A stretch of DNA of 64,000 nucleotides, taken from assembly GCF_018991925.1 (NCBI RefSeq), contig NW_024732238.1, forward strand, positions 8,264,642 through 8,328,641. The letters run 5' to 3'. This stretch comes from Homarus americanus. Lineage: Eukaryota > Arthropoda > Malacostraca > Decapoda > Nephropidae. The translations under genes were made by a program, and so were the position numbers. The notes beneath the pieces were generated by a model. The model had not been told where the DNA came from, searched no databases, and was given only the letters and a program-made list of their open reading frames with translations. Shown here one piece after another: positions 15,501 to 28,480 of this stretch. The first letter of the stretch is position 1. Each line of letters starts with the position of its first letter.

Positions 15501-15971
15501 CGCTCAACACACTGACCCTTTCGACTCTCACTGACCATCACCACGACCTCATCTGCAAATTTGGTAAGAAGCTTCTACACCATCCTCGACATCGGCTCCT
15601 ACTACCACCTGAGATCCCTAGCCCGAGAATTGCTGTTCGACACCACAACCGCATCCAGCCCATACGTGCATGAACTGATCGCTATAAGAACAGCCCAGTC
15701 CCAACCATCGTAAAAATTATCAATAACTTGTAATAAACCAGTGTATTCACTCCCAGTAAATACTACTTCTTGCACTGTCACTATGTTGAAATGCACTGTA
15801 GTTTGAGCTTTTCCCCATCTAGTTATTATATATCTTATTTGTATCACTTATGTTACTTGTATATTATTTGTAATTCGTAACCCATTCCCCAAATATGTGA
15901 CTGTATATTTTCAGCCTTCTGGCTGCCAAGCTCTTTCAATAAACCGTTAATTATTATTATTATTATTATTA
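12600..15971 (+). mobile_element. CR1-like LINE, nearly full length
   Basis: A non-LTR retrotransposon whose single recognisable frame covers endonuclease and reverse transcriptase. The 3' untranslated end is about 300 bases and stops in gtatattttcagccttctgg, aataaaccgttaattatt and a (TTA)n tail at 15948-15971. The same 3' end recurs, truncated, at 36635-36704 and 37080-37312. No separate ORF1 is visible in the 150 bases before the frame, and target-site duplications are obscured by the simple-repeat tail. Confidence 0.85.
12750..15674 (+). pseudogene. LINE endonuclease-reverse transcriptase, one frameshift
   Basis: An 887-codon frame (12750-15413) with, in order: an N-terminal basic region; an apurinic-type endonuclease (LLLSNVTSLANKFDEL, VVAICEAW, GGGVALFC, YNEID where GDFN-like residues are usual, QNTLDLILTD, STHISVLW); and a reverse transcriptase (FIDFTKAFDLVDH, GVPKGTKMGPL, catalytic KYVDDSTI, TKLLGVIIDNKLNW). 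Near 15285 a one-base shift moves the C-terminal thumb region into another frame. There it continues through QRKHLEKVQKRACKIIL, present in the 15443-15673 frame, to a stop at about 15673. Apart from that shift the copy looks intact, which suggests recent activity of the family. The RT style (ICESFVFDWAYADIAGV) is CR1-like; the clade assignment is from memory and moderate. The annotated start is the first in-frame ATG and may not be the true one. Confidence 0.85.
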
Positions 15972-16056
15972 ATCAACACCTCACCCTGCCAGGATTCGAA
16001 CCCACTATCCTATGACTGTGACCAGGGAACGTTACCTCTGGGCCACCAGGACACTA
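15972..16056 (-). repeat. tRNA-derived SINE, minus orientation
   Basis: Read on the minus strand it shows an A box TGGCCCAGAGG (16035-16045) and a B box GGTTCGAATCC (15992-16002), both matching RNA polymerase III promoter consensus. The tail gtgttgatt runs into the (AAT)n that is also the LINE tail. The acceptor and T stems do not pair well enough for a functional tRNA, so I call it a SINE head, not a tRNA gene. Confidence 0.75.
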
Positions 16057-16179
16057 AAAGCAGTCCTAGACTCTGTTATATGTTCACACAAAGCCTGTTC
16101 AACGAGCTTATGGCGCCACTTAGGTGATCAGAGTAACGTTTTACCAAATCTGGCTTCGAAACACGAGGATCCATATATA

Positions 16180-16262
16180 TTTCATTAGCCCAGCAACGTT
16201 CCCCGGTCACAGTCATAGGATCGTGGATTCGAATCCTGGCAGGGTGAAGTGTTGATTATACA
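16180..16262 (+). repeat. tRNA-derived SINE, plus orientation
   Basis: Same family as 15972-16056 in opposite orientation. It shares cggtcacagtcataggat and the B box region ggattcgaatcctggcaggg; its A box (TAGCCCAGCAA) has lost the final GG. It ends gtgttgattatacagtg and runs into (TA)n. The two copies form an inverted pair about 120 bases apart. Confidence 0.75.
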
Positions 16263-16378
<116 letters not shown>

Positions 16379-16447
16379 ACACTATATATACAAATATATA
16401 TATATGTACTCACCCTGAAGATGTGAATTACAAAGCGCTTAGGAACC

Positions 16448-16642
<195 letters not shown>

Positions 16643-16648
16643 ATTATA

Positions 16649-18791
<2,143 letters not shown>

Positions 18792-19496
18792 TACAGTATA
18801 GTTAACAGAAAATTACTACCTGTACAGTCCTTTAAAAAAAAAAGAAAATTAAACACTAAATGAAAAGCAATTGAAATTTTAATGTTTACAAGGCTAATTA
18901 AATGATAAAATGATAAAATCAGAAGGAATGAGCATGAATGCTTGTTAGCAGGTGCAAGCAAGACCCAACAGCTGATTCTGGAGTACAGAGCTATCAAAAC
19001 ATAAACAGCGCGTCCAGAAAACAATGGTGCACCAAGGCAGGAAATTTGAAAATGCGCTCCGAAATCCATGCCGGAAACTGAAGGTTCTGGTTTATCGATT
19101 GCCGGATTTTTGATGGTCAACCTGTAATAATAATTATTCATAGAAACTAAAAATTTCAATACAAAATACAGCAAAATAAAATAATAAAATTAATAATAAT
19201 AATAATAACAATACTGTATTAATAAAATAATAATAATAATAATAAAGAAATACAAGAATGAAAAAAGATAAAAAGTGAGAAACACAACCTACGGTAGACC
19301 TATGAATTATTATTACTATAAGTATTATAATTATTATTATATTCCCCCCCCCCCAGGCCCCAATATGGGTCAGTGACTTGTGCCTGGGTGGGGTAAAAAA
19401 AAAAAAAAAAACCTAACCATTCTGAAAACCGAAAAATTCCGAAATCCGAAATGCCTCTGGCCCCAAGGATTTCGGATAAGGGATTGTCAACCTGTA
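18792..19496. other. fragments of Tigger-type ends and simple repeats
   Basis: Holds two right-end-like fragments: gccggatttttgatggtcaa followed by cctgta, ending about 19125, and ggataagggattgtcaacct followed by gta, ending about 19494. Between them are (AAT)n runs at about 19190-19250, a poly-C run, and a copy of the LINE tail found at 4250 (caatatgggtcagtgacttg, about 19360). No gene. Confidence 0.55.
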
Positions 19497-21300
19497 TATA
19501 TGTCTTAAGTAATGTTATTTAATGTTAATAAATGGAACAGTAGAAGTAGCTAACCACTAATGGTAAAGAAAAAAGTGAGATGGATTGGGAATGCCAACAT
19601 ATATGTGCGCATTTAAGGAAACATCGCGTCATTTATCTATTTAAAAATATTTACAAAAGATTCATTATTGTTTTTTAGTGAATATGTATTTGATTGAATT
19701 AATCTTTAAATATGCAAAATGAACAATACAATTCATTAATAATATGTAGAATATTAAAACACAGAAGAGGATAAGAGACGGCATTGTTGTCCGTGTTTAC
19801 ACCCATAATGTCAGTTATCCACTTGAAACTGAAGAAAATAAGACCCTGGTTGTTGTTGTAGTAAAACTAATGTAAAAATATGTATGTTTTAATTAATGTT
19901 ATTTAATGTACAATAGAAGTAACCACTGATATTAAAGAAAAAGTGAGACTGATAATGGAATGCCAATGTATACGTGCGCACTCAAGGAAACAGTCATTTA
20001 TCTCAAGAATATGTACAAAAGATTCATTATTTTTTATGACTGAATATATATTTGATTGAATTTATGTTTATATATGTGAAATGAACAATGCAATTCATTA
20101 ATAATACTGTATGTAGAATATTAAAACACACACGAGGAGACAAGACGGTATTGCTTTCGTGAGTGATGATCGTTCTACATAAGAAACTGAAGAAAATGAA
20201 ACCCTGGTTGTAGCTGTAGTGAACTTAATTTAAAAAAATTGAATACAGTGACCCCTCGGTTAACGAACTCAATCCGTTCCAGAAGGTCTTTCGTTAACCG
20301 AAAAGTTCGTTAACCGAAACCATTGTTTCAATGGGTTTTTGGGTAATTGGTTCCAGCTCACCGAAAATTTCCTAAATTCAACAAAAATGGTAGAAAAGTT
20401 CACTTACTTTGAGGTGTGTATGTAGAAGGCTCCTGGATGATGATGATGATGGGGATTAGAATGGGGGTGGAGGAGAAGGAAGAAGAGAAGGCATTGGGGT
20501 GGAAGAGAAGTCACCCCATGGCACCATTTCACCCATAAAATTTTAGTTCTCTTGGTGTAAGTCAAGATTATTTTCTTTAAATCAACACTGCACTGCATTA
20601 TATATTGTCAATATGTAAAATATATTTCAAAATGACCAATAATTTGCTTGGAATCACAGAAAAAAAGCGTTTAGTTGAAGAGAGTCTCAAGCAAGATGTT
20701 ACCTCCAGTGAAAACAGAGAGAGACTAACCTGTTTGCTGTGTTAAGAGGCTGGATGCCGCGCATTAAACTAGTCACTTTACCTTCAATTATGTTCAATAA
20801 TTGTTAAAATGACTAAAAAATTGAATATTAAACTTTTAAAATTATTGAATAGTATAAACTTCTTGATATTTACTAAAATAGTAAGGAATTTAAGCCCTAG
20901 AACCGATTAATGTATTGGCGGACTGATACTAAAGTTGGTTGCCCGGTCAGTGCAAGCAAAAACATGTTGAGGTCGGTTCGTAAGAAATTCGTTAACCGAA
21001 TTGAAGATCCATATGGAAGGCAGTTCGTTAACCGAAATTTCGTTAACCGAGGCGTTCGTTAAACGAGGGGTCACTGTACCTGTATGTATGTTTTAAGTAA
21101 TGTTATTTAATGTTAATAAATGGAACACTAGAAGTAGTTGACCACTAATGGTAAAGAAATAAAGCGACACGATTGGGAACGCCAACGTATGAACAGTAAG
21201 TGCGTACATGTGAAAACATATCGTCATTTCTCTACATATGAATATGAAAACAACACTTATTTACTGTTCATATATGTTTTAAATAATATTTACGAATGTA
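19497..21300 (-). repeat. tandem-repeat core of an E-type element, split by a MITE
   Basis: Three units of about 370 bases (19497-19867, 19868-20235 and, after the MITE, 21079 to about 21300) share tatgttttaagtaatgttat and aatggtaaagaaa. In the first two there is also acaaaagattcattatt. The same units occur in reverse orientation in the element at 50544-52034, so this is the core of the same E family in the opposite direction. The MITE at 20246-21076 sits at the boundary of units two and three. Confidence 0.65.
20246..21076. mobile_element. Tigger-type MITE, family C copy 1
   Basis: 831 bp with ends cagtgacccctcggttaacg and cgttaaacgaggggtcactg, flanked by TA. Several internal repeats of ttcgttaaccgaa lie at both ends. 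It is very similar along its length to 27317-28132. A central segment starting at an ATG reads MTNNLLGITEKKRLVEESL before breaking, perhaps the start of an ancestral transposase or captured frame. Non-autonomous. Confidence 0.85.
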
Positions 21301-21329
21301 AAACAAAAATTCTACTCACCAATGGTGGT

Positions 21330-22178
21330 AAAGTTTAAAACATAAGGACAGCAAATGAATATTGTGCGAGTTTTTACTCAGATGACAAAGTCATCAGGTT
21401 CAACTCTGGCTGAAGCTGTAGCTTTCCATAAAGCTGTTGCTGAAACTGTTACTGAACCTGAAGTGGTTGTTGAAGCTGCTTATGATGCTGAATTTGATAG
21501 TTTAGCTGAAGTTGATGGTCTAAGCCTTCGAATAATAAAGCTGTCAAAAGAACCTTGCACAGCTGCTTTCTTTTCTCATTATACATCTTTATGTAGAGGT
21601 CATTTGCATTTATTTAAATTTTAAGGCTTTGTTCTGTTAATGGATCCACTTCAGAAAATATGTTCATTGCTTGCTCCATATAATATCCACAGACCTCTCA
21701 CCTTTTTCATATCGTTTTAACACATCTAGTTTCTCTGCTAAGCTTATACACTTTCTATTAGCTTTTGAAACAACACTACCATCACTTGCTCTCTTGCTCA
21801 TGTTGAATAGGGATGCAAAAATGCTGTAAGAAACCTGAGAAAGTTTTTCTCCTGTTCCTGTTCAGATGTGTGAAAACAAAGGGACCGCCAAGCTCCTACT
21901 GTTGATTACTGGCGATGCGCATTACCACTCATTAGCCAGGCAGCTTCTTTGTGCAAGGCGTTCTTTTTTTTTTTTTACATTATTTTTTATAATACATATC
22001 GGGATTTAGTTATTATTTATATGAAAACATAATTTTACTTTATTTTTATTATACGTACAGTATTTTGGTCGTAAATACGAATGAAATATGAATGTAAATT
22101 GAATTGGGTCCTAAATTAACTAGGGTCTTAAATATGAAAAGTTGTTGGTCGAACCGTTGTTATCGGAGGCTTTACTGT
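21330..22178 (-). pseudogene. internally deleted Tigger transposase
   Basis: On the minus strand from about 21800 the frame starts SKRASDGSVVSKANRKCISL and continues AEKLDVLKRYEKGERSVDII. This is the N-terminal helix-turn-helix of Tigger/CENP-B-type transposases. It joins abruptly to YEQAMNIFSEVDPLTE and NDLYIKMYNEKKE, which correspond to the extreme C-terminus, so the whole catalytic domain has been deleted. The 5' end of the element (minus strand) is cagtaaagcctccgataaca at 22178, followed by TA; the other end was not identified. The plus-strand 89-codon frame at 21355-21624 is antisense to this and not a gene. Confidence 0.65.
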
Positions 22179-23038
22179 ATAGTAAAAATAATAATAATAA
22201 ATCTGTTAGAAATACATATTCCTATGTTATAGAGTGAGTTCCAATTTGTTAATTACAGAGTTTGAGCAATCACTTTAAATACAGTACATGCAATTATGAT
22301 ACCATCTGAATTAATTGTGTGAATTACGTACACCAATTTCAAGATACAGTACTTCCCAGACAGGATTTACTAGTATAGGACCTACAGTATAGTGAAGAGC
22401 TTGGCTAATACTCAACTCAACCACTGTGGTAAGCTTTTACAGAATGAATGCTACTCAAATATTACTGTACAGTAAAAGGGTTTAGTATTGACACTACACT
22501 CACACTATGAACATCTAACCTCCATCAGTACTAATATCTGGTACAGTACAGTACAAGTATACTTGAACTCATCATTCCACCTTGATTGGGCCCTAGATTA
22601 GCAAACCTGTTTTTCTGTTGTGAAAGACCTAATTGCCATCAGTGATAGGATGTAAATAATAAAAAATTAATGTGATTTGTAAATTATTGCATGACCTCTT
22701 GTGGTGCAATCGACTTGCTACCACGCCTGGTAATAGCAGCCTTTTAATGAGGTAACTGATCAAATGGGACCCGACCTTACTTAATCTATCTAGTAAGGAT
22801 GGCTTGATCCTATTTGTCTCTAATCCTATTGGAGCCCACTTAATCTTCATTAACCTACTGTGGTTTATTTCAATGTTCAGCTGAATCTTTGTTACATAAC
22901 AGAATAACTCTGTCATCAAACAAGTTCACTGATTCCTACAGAAGTGCATGTGCAGCCATGTCTGAGTTCTGCCCTTCATTCAAATTTAACTTCTTGCCCT
23001 GTGGACTAGCGTCCGTACCCAAGAACTTTTTGTGAGGG
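22179..23038. other. non-coding stretch, no gene seen
   Basis: AT-rich DNA with many gtacagta motifs and no credible exon or transposon end recognised. Confidence 0.6.
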
Positions 23039-23411
23039 TGTAGTGGACGTCTCCCCTACAACTGACTACAACTGCGTAGCCACAGCCACCACCTGCTACC
23101 GCATTCCGACGTGCCGTCTCCTAGCAACCAAGCGAGAGCTGACACCAGATGGTACGGTTGCTTAGCAACGAAACTAGTCACCGGCAACTTTCTGGGTTTT
23201 CCCACATGATTCATAGAGGACTGGCGGCTGCTGCTGGGTATATAAGCTCTGTCTCTCCATTGAGATTCATTCTGACCATTCTTCTTGAACAAGCAACACC
23301 TCCTCCAGCACCAGACTGTCTATCATATAACTTATATTATACAAGAAAACCACATTAGAGTTTCCTTCCATCCTGAGTGCTAGACAACATTAATATCTCG
23401 ATACCCCTACA
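23039..23411 (+). repeat. 5' LTR of the TRIM-like element
   Basis: Starts TGTAGTGGACG and ends CCCCTACA. A TATA box (gggtatataagctctg) lies at about 23238, a plausible RNA polymerase II promoter. Confidence 0.9.
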
Positions 23412-23412
23412 A

Positions 23413-23428
23413 TGGTGAACCCCGGAGA
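23413..23428 (+). promoter_or_regulatory. primer binding site of the TRIM-like element
   Basis: tggtgaaccccggaga, beginning TGG as for priming by a tRNA 3' CCA end. I could not assign the tRNA. Confidence 0.65.
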
Positions 23429-24166
23429 TTAGCACTCACACAGGATGGAGGAGACACTGATCACGCTCCCAGTCTTCAAGCAGACACCGGCTCCTCTTCC
23501 TGCCCCACGCACCACATTCTGATGACCCCAGCACACCCGTCCTGCCTCAGACGCCGAACCCGGCCCAGCAATAACCCCTGACGCGGCCTCTGTTCCTGAA
23601 TCCGGACCCACACACACCCTCTTTTCTCCCTCAGGTACTCCCTGCTAATGTCCTGCACCCTGCTGCTGTCGTGGACCCAGCTGCTGTCACGAGCCCTAAT
23701 CCGCTTCTGCTGACGCAGCCCCTGCTCCTGACCCAGGCCCACACACACCCCAGCAGGCGCATCTGACGATCAGTACCTGCCGTGAGGGAAGCACACAACA
23801 TTTCGCCTTTTTTCTCCCTCAGGTACTCCCTGCTAATGTCCTGCACCCTGCTGCTGTCGTGGACCCAGCTGCTGTCACGAGCCCTAATCCGCTTCTGCTG
23901 ACGCAGCCCCTGCTCCTGACCCAGGCCCACACACACCCCAGCAGGCGCATCTGACGACCCTGTACCTGTCGTGAGGGAAGCACAACATTCATCGCCTCCA
24001 CACACCCTTTTTCTCCCTTCTCCCACAGATAGTGTGTATCTAGACAGTTGTATTTCAGCGATCGGCTCATCACGCCATCGCCGTTGTCTCACATGAGGCA
24101 TGCACCGCCCGGTCTGCCTCACATGTGCTAAGCAACTCTACAGACAACAAGTCTCCTACACCGCCT

Positions 24167-24184
24167 GGAGGGAAGGGGGAGTAT
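24167..24184 (+). promoter_or_regulatory. polypurine tract of the TRIM-like element
   Basis: ggagggaagggggagta lies immediately 5' of the 3' LTR, the expected plus-strand primer. Confidence 0.75.
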
Positions 24185-24557
24185 TGTAGTGGACGTCTCC
24201 CCTACAACTGCCTACAACTGCGTAGCCACAGCCACCACCTGCTACCGCATTCCGACGTGCCGTCTCCTAGCAACCAAGCGAGAGCTGACGCCAGATGGTA
24301 CGGTTGCTTAGCAACGAAACTAGTCACCGGCAACTTTCTGGGTTTTCCCACATGATTCATAGAGGACTGGCGGCTGCTGCTGGGTATATAAGCTCTGTCT
24401 CTCCATTGAGATTCATTCTGACCATTCTTCTTGAACAAGCAACACCTCCTCCAGCACCAGACTGTCTATCATATAACTTATATTATACAAGAAAACCACA
24501 TTAGAGTTTCCTTCCATCCTGAGTGCTAGACAACATTAATATCTCGATACCCCTACA
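24185..24557 (+). repeat. 3' LTR of the TRIM-like element
   Basis: Differs from the 5' LTR by a C for A near position 27 and a G for A near position 106. All other positions read the same by eye, including the TATA box at about 24384. Confidence 0.9.
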
Positions 24558-24561
24558 AGGG

Positions 24562-26682
24562 CATCCAGGAAAGTATCATACATTCAATTTTATGAAAACA
24601 TCCACTGTACTGTATGTACACATGGCATCTAATCGTAAGTGAATGTGTGTGGGGAAATTGTACATGTGAAGACAAATTATGAAAAAAAGAAATTTCACAA
24701 ATGATTTGTATCCTGTACAGTACTGTACTTCACACATAAATAGAGAGTACAGCACTGATGCCAGAAACAAAACTACTGTGAAGAATTGTTGGCCTGATAA
24801 AAGGGTTTTAAGCATAAGATTTTTTTAACCATTACTTAAACCTTAAGCATACTGTACTATATATAGTGAAATATGTAATTTCTACTCTTGAACACAAATA
24901 TTCAAAAAACTTTTCATTCACCTCAAGCATAATAAAAGATTTCCAGTTGCATGGCAATAAATAATAAGGTGTCCCCTTCATGACTAATCTTATGGAGCCC
25001 AAATTTAAGTAACCTGACTTTAGCATTAAGATTAAGGTTCAGTCATAATAAGCCTCCATCATTATGGTTAGTTTAGGCTGGGACTATTTGACTTACAATC
25101 TCCCTTTTACAGGCAATACTGAAGAAGTTGTACTGGCAGTGACTAAATTTCACATTTAAAAAAATGCAGTATAGTTGGTACTGTTAGTGTATATACAAAT
25201 ATCACATTGTATGAAAAGAGCCGTAAGTATTCTCCCAAGAATTATATATCTATACATTCTGGTAAAATCACAGATAATAGTAGGTACAGTCAATAAAATT
25301 CTTTCTCTGCTCATCAGAATTTTTTTAATCCCTGTTCTTAATCAGGAAAAAAATTAATATCCTGTACTCTACTGTAGTAGGTATTTTACATGGGTTTATT
25401 ATTACAGGGGTAAAAATTATGCATTCAAGCCATAAGAAATATACTGTACACTTTAAAATGCCAGGAATAAATTATAACCATCAATACAAAATTACATAAT
25501 ATAACTTCCCATCTATCAATGTAAAATTAGGAACAGAACTTTGTATCAATCAATTATATTCATTTCCTCTCTAAATGAGATGAGATGGACCAGTAAAAAT
25601 TACATGTAAAGTACTGTACTTCAAATACATTAATTCATCTGAATCTCATGTTGAGTGAGCTAATGTGAATTACAAGATGAATATCCCACATGGTATTTTT
25701 GTTTCATATTAATTCATGTACAGGTAACAAATTTTTATTTCCATAACCCTTCCTCTTGCCCACAATTTTTCTCCTCACACCAAGTTTCTCGTCACTCATC
25801 TTACATACCATATCTCTTCCAGTTAATTGCCATTGAAAATGGCATCACAATGAAACTACTGTACTAATTTCTTTCAAAAACTTAAACTTTGCTCATTTAA
25901 CTAATTAGTATAGTACAGTACTCTATTCCTATTGACTTTGTTAACATAAATCATTGGGTCTTGGCATACAAAAATGTTGTTAAGACACCAAGGATAAAAA
26001 CAGACATACAGTAATGAGCAATACCATAGCAGTAACAGTATTAAAAAAAACTAAACATAATGGTCACAAGCCCTCAAAAATGGCAAAACCTTTAATTGCT
26101 TTTTGAAATTCTCCAGCTGATTTAGGGTGACAACCAGCTGGGTATATAATTGGGGTACTGTGTAGAAAAAGATGTGGCCACAAAAGTAAAGTCCAGTCAT
26201 ATAAGGCTAAAAGTTTAACAGTAATATGGATCATAACCACAATACTGACCATGTTTGAGCCAATTATTGACTTGGCAATAGATCAACAAACTATTTTTAC
26301 TCATCAAGTACAGTTTAAATTAAATTTCTGTTTTAATGGGAAGCCAATTACACATTCAGTAAGTGGGAGCAAAGTAATGCCTCTTCCTACCCAGTTGAGG
26401 GTTTTAACAGCATCTTGGCTATTCATGAAAGATAAACTTATCAAGCCAGTTATTTGACAGCAGGGTGAATGGATAACCCTTTTAATTATTGAGCAATTAT
26501 TGGCAGCAAGAACCTTATGGTAGGTTAGCTCTACCTGAGGAGAGCAGTGGGAAGTATGGCACCTAATTCCTCTATGCTGTATTTCATGTTTTACTCTTCC
26601 ATTTTTTATTACAGATAGAGTATATGCTCTTTTATTCTTATATGCTTTATTACAGCCAGACAGCATGCTGACTTATACCTCA
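24562..26682. other. non-coding stretch, no gene seen
   Basis: No convincing frame, exon or transposon end. Possible intergenic or intronic AT-rich sequence with scattered gtactgtac motifs. Confidence 0.55.
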
Positions 26683-28290
26683 TCATCATCATCGCTGTTT
26701 TATGAAAATTTTCCATACTTGCAGGGGTTTGCTGTGATTACCTAATGGCAGCTCTCCATACTGCATGGTTTCTTGTACCCTATCTCATCTGGTTCTTACC
26801 TCCAAGGTCAATTATCATAACCTTTTCCCATGCCTGAACCATTTCAGCCTACCTCTACACAGAATCTTACTAATACTCTCAATACCCAGTCACCCTCTTA
26901 GCTCTCAATAGGGTTTTCCATCTTGCAATTTCACACTACACATCCACTTCACCAATCTCATTACAGCTCACTCAAGTCTACATATGTCACCCTCTTTTAC
27001 ATGTGTTATCCCCTTTAACAGCTCATATTTCAGTGATATGCATCACGTTTCCCCCACCAGTTGCATTCATCTTTTCTTTCACATGAAGACCAGATTTTGC
27101 CATAAATAAAGGCAGCAACTCCCTAAACTTCCTCCAACACTGATCAGGTCACCTAGATAGCAGAACTCCTCCCCAATATACAGCAACGAGTCTTTCCAGC
27201 CTTGCAAAGGCCATGTGATTACATGCACATATAGCACACTTAAAGTCAGCAACATCCTGTGGTTTGCCATTTACACCACTGCACCACTTGTGTGACTACC
27301 TTCCACACTCACTGTACAGTGGTCCCTCGGTTAACGAGCACAATTCGTTCCAGAAGGTTGCTCGTTAACCGAAACCATTGTTTTAATGGGTTTTGGGTAA
27401 TTGGTTCCAGCTCACTGAAAATTGCCAAAAGTCAACAAAAAAGGTAGTAAAGTACACTTACTTTGAGGTGTGTATGTAGAAGGCTACTGGATGATGATGA
27501 TGAGAATTAGAATGGGGGTGGAGGAGAAGGGAGAAGAGAAGGCATTGGAGTGGAAGAGAAGTCACCCCATAGTGCCATTTCACTCATAAAATTTTAGTTC
27601 TCTTGGTGTAATTCAAGATTATTTTCTTTAAATCAACACTGCACTGCATTATATATTGTCAATATGTAAAATAAATTTCAAAATGACCAATAATTTGCTT
27701 GGAAACACAGAAAAAAAGCGTTTAGTTGAAGAGAGTCTCAAGCAAGATGTTACCTCCACTGAAAAGACACAGAGACTGACGCCTGTTTGGTGTGTTGACA
27801 GGCTGTTTGGCATGCATAAAACTAGTTTCGTGTACTTCAATTACGTCAATAATTGTTAAAATGACTAAAAAATTTAATATTAAACTTTTAAAATTATTGA
27901 ATAGTATAAACTTCTTGATATTTACTAAAATAGTAAGGAATTTAAGCCCTAGAACTGATTACTGTATTGGCGGACTAATACTACAGCTGGTGGACCGCCA
28001 AATGCAAGCGAAAACATCTTTGAGGTCCACTCGTAAGAAACTCGTTAATCGAGGGATTGCTCGTTAACCGAAGTTAAGAATCTTATGGAAGGTAAATCGT
28101 TAACCGAAATCTCGTTAACCGAGGGAACACTGTATATTATTGAGTTGCTGCCAATACCTCTCTCACAGACAGTACTGCACATGGCCATTTTCCACTATTC
28201 ATCAAGGGTCCTTCACCCTCACTACTAATCATTACTTCTGGTTTTGCCAAATTCACTTTCAAACCCTTGACGCCATTCCTTCCCTATACT
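26683..28290 (-). pseudogene. RTE-like LINE 3' region, copy 1 (split by a MITE)
   Basis: Alignable by eye with 34905-35665. On the minus strand it gives EEFCYLGDLISVGGSLGSCC and LYLWQNLVF, matching the 'FCYLGDMISAGGG' segment common near the C-terminus of RTE/BovB-type reverse transcriptases. The 3' tail at 26683 is a (gat)n-type repeat. The MITE at 27317-28132 interrupts it, and the element resumes at 28133 (gagttgctgccaatacc, tggccattttccactattca). Many stops; long dead. Confidence 0.7.
27317..28132. mobile_element. Tigger-type MITE, family C copy 2
   Basis: 816 bp, ends cagtggtccctcggttaacg and cgttaaccgagggaacactg, flanked by TA. It is inserted in the RTE-like LINE remnant. It shares the whole body with 20246-21076, including the tract MTNNLLGNTEKKRLVEESLK, which here stays open a little longer (27656-27859). 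Terminal gttaaccga-type repeats are present on both sides. Confidence 0.85.
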
Positions 28291-28327
28291 TCTTTTATTT
28301 CTCCATTACCTCATCAACATTCTTTCA

Positions 28328-28480
28328 CCATGTTTAATTATAGCTAGAGTATGCTGCCATATTCCACCATGTTTTATTATAGCTAGAGTATGCTGCCTTA
28401 TTCCACCATGTTTTATTATAGCTAGAGTATGCTGCCTTATTCCACCATGTTTTATTATAGCTAGAGTATGCTGCCTATTT
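28328..28480. repeat. 39-bp tandem repeat, four copies
   Basis: Units of 39 bases centred on ttattatagctagagtatgc, with two or three differences between copies. On the minus strand the unit, divisible by three, reads as a 13-residue repeat (RQHTLAIIKHGGI) with no stop, but no gene context supports translation. Confidence 0.9.

Larger units (their letters stand above)
23039..24557 (+). mobile_element. TRIM-like LTR retrotransposon, very young
   Basis: Two 373-bp direct repeats flank a 773-bp interior. The whole is bounded by the 4-base duplication AGGG (23035-23038 and 24558-24561). A primer-binding-site-like tggtgaaccccggaga begins two bases after the 5' LTR, and a purine tract precedes the 3' LTR. 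The interior has no pol. A 24-codon frame opens at 23444 (MEETLITLPVF), and two tandem copies of a block of about 186 bp (ttctccctcaggtactccct onwards; 23621 and 23812) encode only Pro/Thr/Ala-rich scraps. Only two substitutions separate the LTRs, so insertion was recent; mobilisation must rely on another element's enzymes. Confidence 0.88.

Noticed and set aside
15972..16262. Possible tRNA genes from perfect A and B boxes
   Set aside because: Acceptor and T stems do not pair, two copies are diverged and both run into simple repeats; a SINE explains them better.
21355..21624. 89-codon plus-strand frame rich in Ala, Val and Glu
   Set aside because: It is antisense to a Tigger-derived minus-strand sequence with recognisable transposase N- and C-terminal parts.
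28328..28480. CRISPR-like array
   Set aside because: The four 39-base units are directly adjacent with no unique spacers and the context is animal DNA.
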